Below are positions 8,233 to 14,844 of a stretch of 24,873 nt of DNA, in pieces. How positions within the stretch are numbered: position 1 is the first letter of the stretch; each line of letters starts with the position of its first letter. The position numbers and the translations under genes were made by a program. Below the pieces are notes generated by a model that was not told where the DNA came from, did no database searches, and saw nothing but the letters and a program-made list of their open reading frames with translations. The stretch is from DASWJQ01 sp964517315 (GTDB lineage: Bacteria > Chloroflexota > Anaerolineae > Anaerolineales > E44-bin32): NCBI GenBank assembly GCA_964517315.1, contig CAZFCJ010000049.1, forward strand, positions 1 through 24,873. The letters run 5' to 3'.

Positions 8233-9258
8233 ATGAAAGCGCTCATCAAAGCCGAGCCCGCTCCCGGGCTCAGGGTAAGGGAGGCCCCCATCCCCGAACC
8301 GGCCCCAAACGAAGTTCTGGTCAAAGTCCAGGCCACTTCGATCTGTGGCACCGATCTGCACATCTATCAGTGGGACGACTGGGCCCAAACTCGCGTGACG
8401 CCGCCGCTGATCGTCGGCCATGAGGTCTGTGGCGAGGTGGTCGAACGAGGCGCCAACGTCATCGAGCCCGATGTGGGCGCATACGTCTCACTCGAGTCCC
8501 ACGTGATCTGCAACGCTTGTGCCTCCTGCCGCAGCGGGCAAGGACACCTGTGTGAAAACACCCAGGTTATCGGAGTCGACCGCGATGGCGGATTCGCCGA
8601 ATACATCGCCATCGACGCGCAAAACGCGTGGCCGAACCCGCCGGACCTTCCAATAGAGATCGCCGTCCTGCAGGAGAATTTCGGCAACGCGGTGCACACC
8701 GCCTTTGCCGTCGATTTGCGGGCCAAGAAGGTCCTGGTCACGGGCTCCGGTCCGGTGGGCTTGATGACGATTGCGGTGGCGCGGGCGACCGGCGCGCGCG
8801 CCCTGTACGCGACCGACATAAGCAGCTACCGCCTCGACTTCGCCCGCCGCATGGGGGCGGACCTGGCCCTCCATGCCGATGATGATGTACACGCGCGCAT
8901 TCTGGAGCAGACCGACGGCGAGGGTGTGGACGTGCTGCTGGAGATGTCCGGCGCCCCGTCAGCGATCGACCAGGGCTTCTCGCTGCTCAAGCCCGGGGGC
9001 GAGGCCGCGCTGCTCGGCGTCTCGCCAGGACCCTTTACGTTCGACTGGAATGAGCACCTGGTGTTCAAGGGCGCTCAGGTTTACGGCGTCTACGGCAGGC
9101 AGCTCTGGCAAACCTGGTACCAGGCGCGCGGCCTGGTCCGCTCCGGCGCCGTCGACCTTTCGCCGCTCGTCACTCACCGCTTTACGTTCGACGAATACAA
9201 GCAGGCCTTCGAGGTGATGGCCTCCGGCGAATCAGGTAAGGTGATGATGACGCCGTAA
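8233..9258 (+). CDS. tdh: L-threonine 3-dehydrogenase (zinc-dependent MDR family)
   Basis: Tdh oxidises L-threonine with NAD+ to 2-amino-3-ketobutyrate, normally cleaved by Kbl to glycine and acetyl-CoA; no kbl gene is in this window. The protein is 341 aa. The catalytic zinc site has Cys38 in CGTDLHIY, His63-Glu64 and a Glu near 148. The structural zinc site is Cys93, Cys96, Cys99 and Cys107. The NAD fold has GSGPVGLM (171-178) and Asp195. The substrate-loop pattern DLHIYxWDxWAQ, the GNAVHTA motif and the C-terminal VYGRQLWQTWY are diagnostic of threonine dehydrogenases rather than general alcohol dehydrogenases. ATG 8233 gives the usual MKAL start. ATG 8218 is an in-frame alternative that adds five residues, with GGAGG too far upstream to decide it. 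The next gene starts 8 nt after the stop. Confidence 0.92.
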   Translation: MKALIKAEPAPGLRVREAPIPEPAPNEVLVKVQATSICGTDLHIYQWDDWAQTRVTPPLIVGHEVCGEVVERGANVIEPDVGAYVSLESHVICNACASCRSGQGHLCENTQVIGVDRDGGFAEYIAIDAQNAWPNPPDLPIEIAVLQENFGNAVHTAFAVDLRAKKVLVTGSGPVGLMTIAVARATGARALYATDISSYRLDFARRMGADLALHADDDVHARILEQTDGEGVDVLLEMSGAPSAIDQGFSLLKPGGEAALLGVSPGPFTFDWNEHLVFKGAQVYGVYGRQLWQTWYQARGLVRSGAVDLSPLVTHRFTFDEYKQAFEVMASGESGKVMMTP

Positions 9259-9266
9259 GGCGCGCG

Positions 9267-10142
9267 ATGAAAAGTGTCCCACCAGTCTCGCTGCTCGCGG
9301 CCGGCGCCATCGCCTTCGCCCCTGCCTGCACCATCAGCGTGCGGGAGCAGGGCTCCGCTACGACGCTGCTTCCGGATCAAGTGGCCCAGACCTTGACCGC
9401 GGCCCCCACCCTGCCTCCTACCCGCACTCCCCCCGCCAGCGCCACCCCATTCGCCTCGGCCACTCCGGCGCCGACCTCGACCGGCCTGCCCACCGCCACG
9501 GCGACGCAGGGTCCCACTCCTACCCCCACTGCGCCGCCCCTCCCGCCCGACGATCCCCGTCAGGGGATTAACCTCGCGGCGCCGGACGAGCGCGACGATT
9601 TCTCCACTCGCTATGGATGGTTCGAGTACGACGACTCGCGCGCCGCATCGATCACCTGGCAGCCCGGCCAGCTCAAGGCCACCGATCATCGCGACGATGG
9701 GTTCTTGTGGTGGAGCACCTCCGGTCACACCGCTTGGAATCTGTATGCCGAGGTGCGCGCCACAGCCGGTGAATGCGAGGGCAAGGACTCCTACGGCATG
9801 GCCATCCGCATCGGCGGCTCCGGCTACGACCGCGGCTACACGCTCGAATTCTCTTGTGATGGGCACTACCGTATGCGCAGATTCGACAGCGGCAGCCTGC
9901 CCGAGGTCCTGCAGGAGTGGACCCCCTCCGAGATGATCCACACCGGAAGCGGTGCCGAAAACCAGATCGGCTTCCTGGCCGAAGGCCCCAGCCTGACAGG
10001 TTTCGCCAACGGGCAAACCTTGGCGACGGTGGAAGATGCATTCTATGTCTTTGGAAACCTGGGGCTGTTCGCCGAGGCGAATGAGTCCGAAGGTGCGACC
10101 GCGGTGTTCCGCGATTTCGCCCTTTGGTATTTGCCGCGCTAG
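9267..10142 (+). CDS. Predicted lipoprotein with Thr/Pro linker and LamG/concanavalin-like domain (first of a tandem pair)
   Basis: The 291-aa product starts with a hydrophobic signal segment ending in APAC (lipid-modified Cys predicted at 21). A Thr/Pro/Ala-rich linker follows (about 42-92). The remaining 195 or so residues look like a beta-sandwich of the LamG/concanavalin kind: DDFSTRYGWFEYDD, then alternating short strands and the motif DSYGMAIRIGG. This is typical of extracytoplasmic carbohydrate-binding or surface domains, but no ligand can be named. It begins 8 nt after tdh with AAGG just upstream, so it is probably translated from the tdh transcript. The lipobox is not ideal (Ala-Pro-Ala-Cys), so a secreted rather than anchored form is possible. 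Confidence 0.75.
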   Translation: MKSVPPVSLLAAGAIAFAPACTISVREQGSATTLLPDQVAQTLTAAPTLPPTRTPPASATPFASATPAPTSTGLPTATATQGPTPTPTAPPLPPDDPRQGINLAAPDERDDFSTRYGWFEYDDSRAASITWQPGQLKATDHRDDGFLWWSTSGHTAWNLYAEVRATAGECEGKDSYGMAIRIGGSGYDRGYTLEFSCDGHYRMRRFDSGSLPEVLQEWTPSEMIHTGSGAENQIGFLAEGPSLTGFANGQTLATVEDAFYVFGNLGLFAEANESEGATAVFRDFALWYLPR

Positions 10143-10152
10143 CCGCCCGACT

Positions 10153-11004
10153 GTGCGCCCCTCGCTGCTCGATCCGGCGCGGCCGAAGTTGACACCCCCA
10201 GGCTGGCACCATGCTGCTTCGCTCGGTCTGCTCTGGCTGGTCTTCGCCGCGTGCGTACCCTCCTCGCCGAGTCCCACGCCCCTTCCTTCGCCCACTCCCA
10301 CGCCGACTCCGACCGTCACGTTTCCCACCTTGGTTCCGACCACCACCGAAATACCCCCCAGCACCCCGGTCCCGCCTCCGGATCCCATGGCCGGCGCTGG
10401 TGAGACGCTCTACCAGACCGATTTTGAACGCGCGCAAGGATGGCCGTTGGGGCATGACGCCCTGGGCGCCACCAGCCTGCTGGAGGGCCGGCTCTCGTTC
10501 GTTGTGTCTCTTCCCAGTGTGACCCGGGTCGCCCTCAGCCCCGCCCCCGCCGTGCGGGACTTTATCCTGCAGGCCCATTTCTCGCCCCTCGTATGCGACG
10601 GCCAAGACGAATACGGCCTGATTTTCCGCCAAACTCCCGAAGGCCAGCATCTGCGCTTCACTGTGACCTGCACCGGAGGCGTTCGTGCCCGTCGGGTGGA
10701 CGGTGGCGGGCCACGGGCCCTGGTACCATTCATCGACCTTCATCCCGCAGTGGCCTCCGGCGCGCCCGGCCGGAACCGACTTTCCGTGCGGGCCGTCGGC
10801 GAAGAGGTCCACCTGTACGTAAACGGCGTCCAGGTCCTGAAGATCTCGGATTCGTCGCCGGTGGCCGGGAACAGCGGGCTCGTGGTCACCTCGGACCCGA
10901 GGGGGCAGACCACCCTCATGATCGATGAATTCGCACTTTACGAGCTGTCACCACCGGCGCCCACGACCGACGACACAGAATCCACGGAGGCCTCAGATGG
11001 CTAA
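10153..11004 (+). CDS. Predicted lipoprotein related to its upstream neighbour (second of a tandem pair)
   Basis: The 283-aa protein has the same plan as the preceding gene: signal segment ending in VFAAC (Cys34), a Pro/Thr/Ser linker (about 35-77) and a beta-rich domain. The pattern CDGQDEYGLIFRQ corresponds to CEGKDSYGMAIRI in the neighbour, and both follow it with a segment holding a lone Cys and then RxxRxDxG. This supports ancient tandem duplication with strong divergence. The start is uncertain. GTG 10153 is chosen because it places the signal peptide near the N-terminus and lies 10 nt after the previous stop; ATG codons further upstream would overlap the neighbouring gene and give a non-signal-like N-terminus. 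The 3' end overlaps the methyltransferase start by 8 bp. Confidence 0.7.
   Translation: MRPSLLDPARPKLTPPGWHHAASLGLLWLVFAACVPSSPSPTPLPSPTPTPTPTVTFPTLVPTTTEIPPSTPVPPPDPMAGAGETLYQTDFERAQGWPLGHDALGATSLLEGRLSFVVSLPSVTRVALSPAPAVRDFILQAHFSPLVCDGQDEYGLIFRQTPEGQHLRFTVTCTGGVRARRVDGGGPRALVPFIDLHPAVASGAPGRNRLSVRAVGEEVHLYVNGVQVLKISDSSPVAGNSGLVVTSDPRGQTTLMIDEFALYELSPPAPTTDDTESTEASDG
10986..10990 (+). promoter_or_regulatory. Ribosome binding site that fixes the methyltransferase start
   Basis: GGAGG stands 6 nt before ATG 10997. It decides in favour of that start over an in-frame upstream start at 10925, and it lies inside the preceding lipoprotein gene, indicating translational coupling. Confidence 0.7.
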
Positions 11005-11821
11005 GCGAAAGTTCCGCAATCGCCTCAACGATCTGGAGCCGAAGGAGTGGCTCAAATTCCAGAAGTCCTGGTTCGTTCACAACCCCCCACCGCGTCGCAA
11101 GGACGTGCTTCAGCATCCCGCGAAGTTTCCCGAGACCCTCGCCCAAGATTTCGTCGAATTCTTCACCAAGCGTGGAGCGACGGTGCTTGACCCCATGGTC
11201 GGAACGGGATCAACGTTGATCGGCTGCCTCCGCAGCCACCGGCATTCCATCGGAATCGAGCTCAACACGGAGTACGCTGAGACGGCGCGCACGATTATCT
11301 CCGCCGAGCGCGAGCACCTCGGCGATTCGGTTGAAGATCTGCGCGCCGAGGTCATCACCGCCGACGCCTCCGAAATGCACAGCCTCGACCTGCCGCAGAT
11401 CGATTACGTCATCACCTCCCCCCCTTATTGGGACATGCTGCACGCTCGAGGCGCAGAGACCCAGCGTGCCCGGCGCGAGGATGAGGACCTGGACGTCGTC
11501 TACTCCGAGAACGAGCATGATTTGGGAAACATCGAGAATTACGAAGAGTTTCTCGAACGGCTGGCAGCAGTGTACGTGCAGCTTCAGGACCTTCTGAAGC
11601 CTCGCGCCTATATCACGATCATCGTCAAGAACGTAAAAAAGGGCGGCACGATCTATCCTTTGGCCTGGGACCTTGCCCGCCGTCTGGCTCGGACCTTTAC
11701 GTTGAAGGACGAGCGGATCTGGTGCCAGGACAACATTCGCTTGGCGCCGTACGGCATGGGCAGCGCATGGGTTAGCAACACATTCCACCACTACTGTCTC
11801 CAGTTTCGTCACGAACCATGA
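10997..11821 (+). CDS. Site-specific DNA methyltransferase (amino-group type, N4-cytosine or N6-adenine), orphan
   Basis: The 274-aa protein has the S-adenosylmethionine site DPMVGTGSTL (65-74) preceded by a motif-X-like segment, and the catalytic motif IV TSPPYW (140-145). The order X-I-IV is that of the alpha/gamma classes. TSPPY is common in N4-cytosine enzymes and also occurs in some N6-adenine enzymes, so the product base cannot be fixed. A charged insert follows motif IV (about 150-180) and could take part in target recognition. No restriction endonuclease, specificity subunit or phage gene is next to it, so it looks like a solitary methyltransferase with a regulatory or marking role. 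Its start overlaps the upstream lipoprotein gene by 8 bp, an odd partnership for a DNA modification gene. Confidence 0.85.
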   Translation: MAKRKFRNRLNDLEPKEWLKFQKSWFVHNPPPRRKDVLQHPAKFPETLAQDFVEFFTKRGATVLDPMVGTGSTLIGCLRSHRHSIGIELNTEYAETARTIISAEREHLGDSVEDLRAEVITADASEMHSLDLPQIDYVITSPPYWDMLHARGAETQRARREDEDLDVVYSENEHDLGNIENYEEFLERLAAVYVQLQDLLKPRAYITIIVKNVKKGGTIYPLAWDLARRLARTFTLKDERIWCQDNIRLAPYGMGSAWVSNTFHHYCLQFRHEP

Positions 11822-11843
11822 CCCGAGAGCTGCGCGGCCGACT

Positions 11844-11872
11844 TTGCCGAACCCAGAGATCCCGGGTATCCT
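11844..11872 (+). promoter_or_regulatory. Promoter candidate for the deoxynucleoside kinase operon
   Basis: TTGCCG (11844-11849), a 17-bp spacer and TATCCT (11867-11872) match the sigma-70-type consensus at four of six positions each. The spacing is ideal and would start a transcript about 40 nt before the Dgk-like gene. The 96-nt gap after the methyltransferase is otherwise unremarkable. Confidence 0.35.
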
Positions 11873-11917
11873 AAGCGCGCGTCGGGCCGACCCGTTCTCA
11901 CGCTCGAAGGGAGAACC

Positions 11918-12562
11918 ATGTACCTGGCGATCGAAGGCGTCATCGGAGTGGGCAAGACCTCGCTGGCGCGTTTGTTGCTCCGCGAATTCGAGGCCGAAAT
12001 TCTGCTCGAAGCCTTCGAGGAGAATCCCTTTTTATCGGACTTTTACGAGGACCGAGACCGGTACGCCTTTCAGACCCAAATCTTCTTCCTGCTCAGTCGC
12101 TACCGGCAGCAGCGAGAAACCGTCCCGGCCAAGATCGACGACGGGCATTTGATCTCCGACTATTCATTCGAGAAGGATCGCTTGTTCGCTCAACTGAACC
12201 TCTCCGGCGACGAACTGGCGACGTACGAACTCGTATACGCCGCCCTGGCGGAACGCATTCCGGAGCCCGATCTCATCGTGTATCTACAGGTTGAGACCGA
12301 AGTGGCCATGCAGCGCATCGCGCTGCGTGACCGCCCCTATGAACGGCAAATCGAGCAGGCCTACATCGACGAGCTCAACCAGGCCTATGAACGGGGGTTT
12401 GGCAATCCCGAGAGAGAGGAAGTGCTCCCCATCGACACCACTCACCTCGATTTCGTGGCCAACCGTGAGCACCTCGAGTACATCGCCAATCGGATTCGGG
12501 ATGCCCTCGGAATCCCGCCCTACCAACCCCAGCTTCCCATTCAGGAGGACGTTGGCGGGTGA
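11918..12562 (+). CDS. Deoxynucleoside kinase, Dgk-like (deoxyguanosine kinase type)
   Basis: This salvage enzyme of the dCK/dGK family phosphorylates deoxynucleosides to 5'-monophosphates; 214 aa. The P-loop is GVIGVGKTS (7-15), the substrate-pocket segment is EENPFLSDFYED (34-45), and the LID-like arginine region is RPYERQIEQAYIDEL. In place of the DRS-type motif it has DYSFEKDRLFA (81-91). From memory, a DY-F-K-FA pattern is found in Bacillus Dgk, so I favour a purine (dGuo) preference. AAGGGAG stands 4 nt before the ATG. The stop overlaps the next start as GTGA, which implies translational coupling with the nucleotidyltransferase. Substrate choice needs an assay. Confidence 0.87.
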   Translation: MYLAIEGVIGVGKTSLARLLLREFEAEILLEAFEENPFLSDFYEDRDRYAFQTQIFFLLSRYRQQRETVPAKIDDGHLISDYSFEKDRLFAQLNLSGDELATYELVYAALAERIPEPDLIVYLQVETEVAMQRIALRDRPYERQIEQAYIDELNQAYERGFGNPEREEVLPIDTTHLDFVANREHLEYIANRIRDALGIPPYQPQLPIQEDVGG

Positions 12563-13548
12563 TCATCACGCCGGAACGACTGCTTGACTTGGCTCGGTCG
12601 GATGTAGAAAATCGGGCCCGGCCTGAGAGAGTCCGCTCCGCCTGCGCGATCGGTTCCGTCGTCCACGGCGAACCCCTGCTTGGCGGGGCCGCCGACGTCG
12701 ACGTCGTCATCATCCACAAGCGTACACCTCCCAAAGAACGGGAGATCGTTCGCCTCTCCCGGGATGTTCATCTCGATCTTTACCATTATCCTGACGACGA
12801 CTTTCAGTCGCCGCGCGAAGTACGCCTCGATCCTGACTTGGGCCCGGCCATCGAGGCCGGGGTCCCTCTCTACGACCCCGACCATTTCTTCGACTGGCTG
12901 CAGGCCGGAGTGCGCGCCCAGTTCCACCGACCCGGGCACATGCTAGAGCGCGCTGAAGTCCGATTGGCCCGCGCCCGGGCCGTTCAGCATGAACTCCTGA
13001 AGGGCAGCGGGCATTGGCCGCAGTCGTTGGTGCGCGCCGCCCTGGAGGCGGCCAGGGCCGCGGCCTCCCTCAGCGGGCCTCCCCCTGAAGGGCGACGCAT
13101 GCTGGTCGGGCTCCGGCGCCAGCTTTCCCTGCTGGACCGGCTCGATCTCTTCGCCGGATTGATTGAGCTGATCGGGGCCGAGGCGTCCGACAGCTGGAGC
13201 CTCCCCCAATGGCTCTCCGCCTGGGCGAAGGCCTTTGACCTGGCGATGGAGGCCGACCGGCTGCCGACGCTATCGGAAGTGCGTCGCGACTACTACTTGC
13301 GCGGTTTCCAAGCCTTGGCGGACGCTGAGCAGGAGCAGGCGGTGCTGCCGCCCTTGATCCTCTCGTGGCAGATCACCGGGCGTTCGGCTGCATCGACCGA
13401 TGACGAGGTGGACAGAATATGGGAGGATCTTCTACGTACGACCGACCTTCAGGCCGAGCGGGCAAAAGAGAAAGCTCAGGAGCTGGAGTCGTATTTGGAT
13501 CGTGTAGAGCTATTCCTGGAGAGTTGGGGTGCGGAGCATGGTGTCTGA
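12559..13548 (+). CDS. Pol-beta superfamily (MNT-like) nucleotidyltransferase with helical C-terminal domain, function unknown
   Basis: The 329-aa protein begins with a minimal nucleotidyltransferase domain: GS at 32-33, the metal-binding pair Asp46 and Asp48 in ADVDVVI, and a third acidic residue Asp73 in HLDLYHY. The triad is intact, so transfer of a nucleoside monophosphate is likely. Residues from about 105 onward appear all-helical, and the last 35 (QAERAKEKAQELESYLDRVELF) look like a coiled coil. The substrate is not evident: aminoglycosides, proteins, RNA ends or small molecules are all possible. The GTG start overlaps the Dgk-like stop by 4 bp and has AGGAGG 10 nt upstream. The 3' end overlaps the Dck-like gene by 11 bp. 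Sitting between two nucleoside kinases suggests a link with nucleotide metabolism, but this is inference. Confidence 0.8.
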   Translation: MIITPERLLDLARSDVENRARPERVRSACAIGSVVHGEPLLGGAADVDVVIIHKRTPPKEREIVRLSRDVHLDLYHYPDDDFQSPREVRLDPDLGPAIEAGVPLYDPDHFFDWLQAGVRAQFHRPGHMLERAEVRLARARAVQHELLKGSGHWPQSLVRAALEAARAAASLSGPPPEGRRMLVGLRRQLSLLDRLDLFAGLIELIGAEASDSWSLPQWLSAWAKAFDLAMEADRLPTLSEVRRDYYLRGFQALADAEQEQAVLPPLILSWQITGRSAASTDDEVDRIWEDLLRTTDLQAERAKEKAQELESYLDRVELFLESWGAEHGV

Positions 13549-14239
13549 TCACGGCCTTGAAATGGAGCCGGGCAAGAAATTTGTAGCCGTCGCCGGCAAC
13601 ATCGGCGTGGGTAAGTCCACGCTCGTCGAACGCCTCGCTGACAAGCTCGGTTGGGACCCGTTCTACGAACCGGTCGGCGAGAATCCGTATCTGGCTGATT
13701 TTTATGAGGACATGCGCTCCTGGGCCTTCCAGTCACAGGTGTTCTTTCTCACCCGACGATTGCACGCCCACCGTCAGCTGCTGGAGCACCCCACATCCGC
13801 GCTGCAGGACAGGACCGTGTATGAGGACGCCGAGGTCTTCGCGGCCAACCTTCACCAGCGCGGCTTGATGGCCCACCGCGACTACGACACTTATCGTGAG
13901 CTGTACGAGGTGCTTACGGTCCTCCTGCCCGCGCCCGATATGGTCGTGTATTTGCGGGCCAGGGTAAGCACACTCATGGATCGCATCGCAATTCGGGGCC
14001 GCGACTACGAAAAGCAGATCGAGATCGATTACCTGTCACGGCTCAACGAACTCTACGAGGCATGGATCGAGCGCTTCTCACTCTGCCCGGTGCTCACCGT
14101 TCCCGCGGATGATCTCAACTTCGCCACCAACGCAGCGCACCTAGATCTCATCAGCAGGAAGATTCAAGAACGACTGGCGGGTAAGGAGGAGGTCGTTTTC
14201 GAGGCCGAGGAGGTCGCCCGGGTGAACGGCGGTCTCTAA
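13538..14239 (+). CDS. Deoxynucleoside kinase, Dck/dAK-like (deoxycytidine/deoxyadenosine kinase type)
   Basis: This second member of the family is 233 aa from this start. It has the P-loop GNIGVGKST (20-28), EPVGENPYLADFYED (44-58), the DRT variant of the DRS motif followed by VYED (91-97), and the LID segment RGRDYEKQIEIDYLSRL. The DR(S/T)-YED form is typical of dCK/dAK-type enzymes, unlike the DYSFEKD form two genes upstream, so the pair probably divides purine and pyrimidine substrates. GTG 13529, ATG 13538 and GTG 13541 are possible starts; I chose ATG 13538, which has GGGG at 8 nt and overlaps the nucleotidyltransferase gene by 11 bp. A C-terminal acidic tail of about 20 residues follows the kinase fold. 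Confidence 0.88.
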   Translation: MVSDHGLEMEPGKKFVAVAGNIGVGKSTLVERLADKLGWDPFYEPVGENPYLADFYEDMRSWAFQSQVFFLTRRLHAHRQLLEHPTSALQDRTVYEDAEVFAANLHQRGLMAHRDYDTYRELYEVLTVLLPAPDMVVYLRARVSTLMDRIAIRGRDYEKQIEIDYLSRLNELYEAWIERFSLCPVLTVPADDLNFATNAAHLDLISRKIQERLAGKEEVVFEAEEVARVNGGL

Positions 14240-14277
14240 CCAGCGTCACACCCATCTAGCTCGTCGCGGGGTTGCAG

Positions 14278-14296
14278 GCTGGCTTGTGAAGCCGGC
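14278..14296 (+). terminator. Small hairpin after the kinase operon, weak terminator candidate
   Basis: GCTGGCTT (14278-14285) pairs with AAGCCGGC (14289-14296) around a GTG loop, eight pairs including one G-U. It lies 39 nt after the Dck-like stop. No T-run follows, so intrinsic termination is uncertain. Confidence 0.35.
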
Positions 14297-14367
14297 ATAT
14301 CATTCCACTCGCATCCTGCTTCGCTCTCTCGATCCGATCCGGGATGATGGGTGAGTGTTTGGGCGCG

Positions 14368-14417
14368 GGGGCGGGGCCGGGCATCCAGCTGCCTGAAAAG
14401 TGGGCCGGCCCCGCCCC
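14368..14417. repeat. Perfect 13-bp all-GC inverted repeat in the gap before the SpoVS-family gene
   Basis: GGGGCGGGGCCGG (14368-14380) is exactly complementary to CCGGCCCCGCCCC (14405-14417), with a 24-nt loop. The whole gap (14240-14547, 308 nt) contains this, the smaller hairpin at 14278 and the promoter of the following gene. There is no U-tract, so it may be a terminator, an insulating structure or a protein site. Confidence 0.6.
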
Positions 14418-14461
14418 ACGTGGCCAGCGCTTCGGAGCCGGGATGAGGAAGACCGTTTTCC

Positions 14462-14490
14462 TTGCTTGAGCAATATCGTTACTGTACAAT
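14462..14490 (+). promoter_or_regulatory. Sigma-70-type promoter of the SpoVS-family gene
   Basis: TTGCTT (14462-14467), a 17-bp spacer and TACAAT (14485-14490) form one of the best promoters in the window. The predicted leader is about 50 nt, and GAGGGAG (14533-14539) serves as a strong ribosome binding site 8 nt before the ATG. High expression is likely. Confidence 0.6.
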
Positions 14491-14547
14491 CTCACCAACA
14501 ACGTAGCCGATCGGGCGTCATCATTCAATCCTGAGGGAGAGTGCCCG

Positions 14548-14808
14548 ATGACCATTATCAAAGTGTCCGCCGCGTCGCGTACCTCTGCTGTAGCCGGGGC
14601 CATCGCGGGGGTGGTCCGGGATACGAATCGGGCCGAGGTACAAGCGATCGGCGCCGGCGCGGTCAATCAGGCCATCAAGGCCGTGGCCATCGCCCGAGGC
14701 TACCTGGACGAAGACGGCATCGAAGTCGTGTGCTTGCCGGAATTTACCACCGTCGACATCGAAGGCAAAGAACGGACCGCAATGCGCCTGGTGGTCGAAC
14801 CCCGCTGA
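14548..14808 (+). CDS. spoVS: SpoVS family protein (Alba-like fold, possible nucleic-acid binder)
   Basis: The 86-aa protein matches stage V sporulation protein S along its whole length: the opening IIKVSAASRTSAVAGAIAG, the central RAEVQAIGAGAVNQAIKA and a C-terminal strand pair. In Bacillus, SpoVS affects septation and later sporulation stages. Homologues are widespread in bacteria that do not form spores, including Chloroflexota and Deinococcus-Thermus (from general knowledge). The fold resembles Alba, which binds DNA or RNA. No sporulation gene is nearby, so the symbol denotes family membership, not a sporulation role. The gene is monocistronic with its own promoter and ribosome binding site, and it converges on holB with a 36-nt gap. 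Confidence 0.92.
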   Translation: MTIIKVSAASRTSAVAGAIAGVVRDTNRAEVQAIGAGAVNQAIKAVAIARGYLDEDGIEVVCLPEFTTVDIEGKERTAMRLVVEPR

Positions 14809-14844
14809 ATTCCACGCTCCACCGCCAGGCGGGCGACCGGGCCC

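Noticed and set aside
9174..10388. Minus-strand open frame of 404 codons with Gly/Arg-rich runs
   Set aside because: The Gly-rich runs are the complement of the Thr/Pro linkers of the two lipoproteins; no signal or domain of its own.
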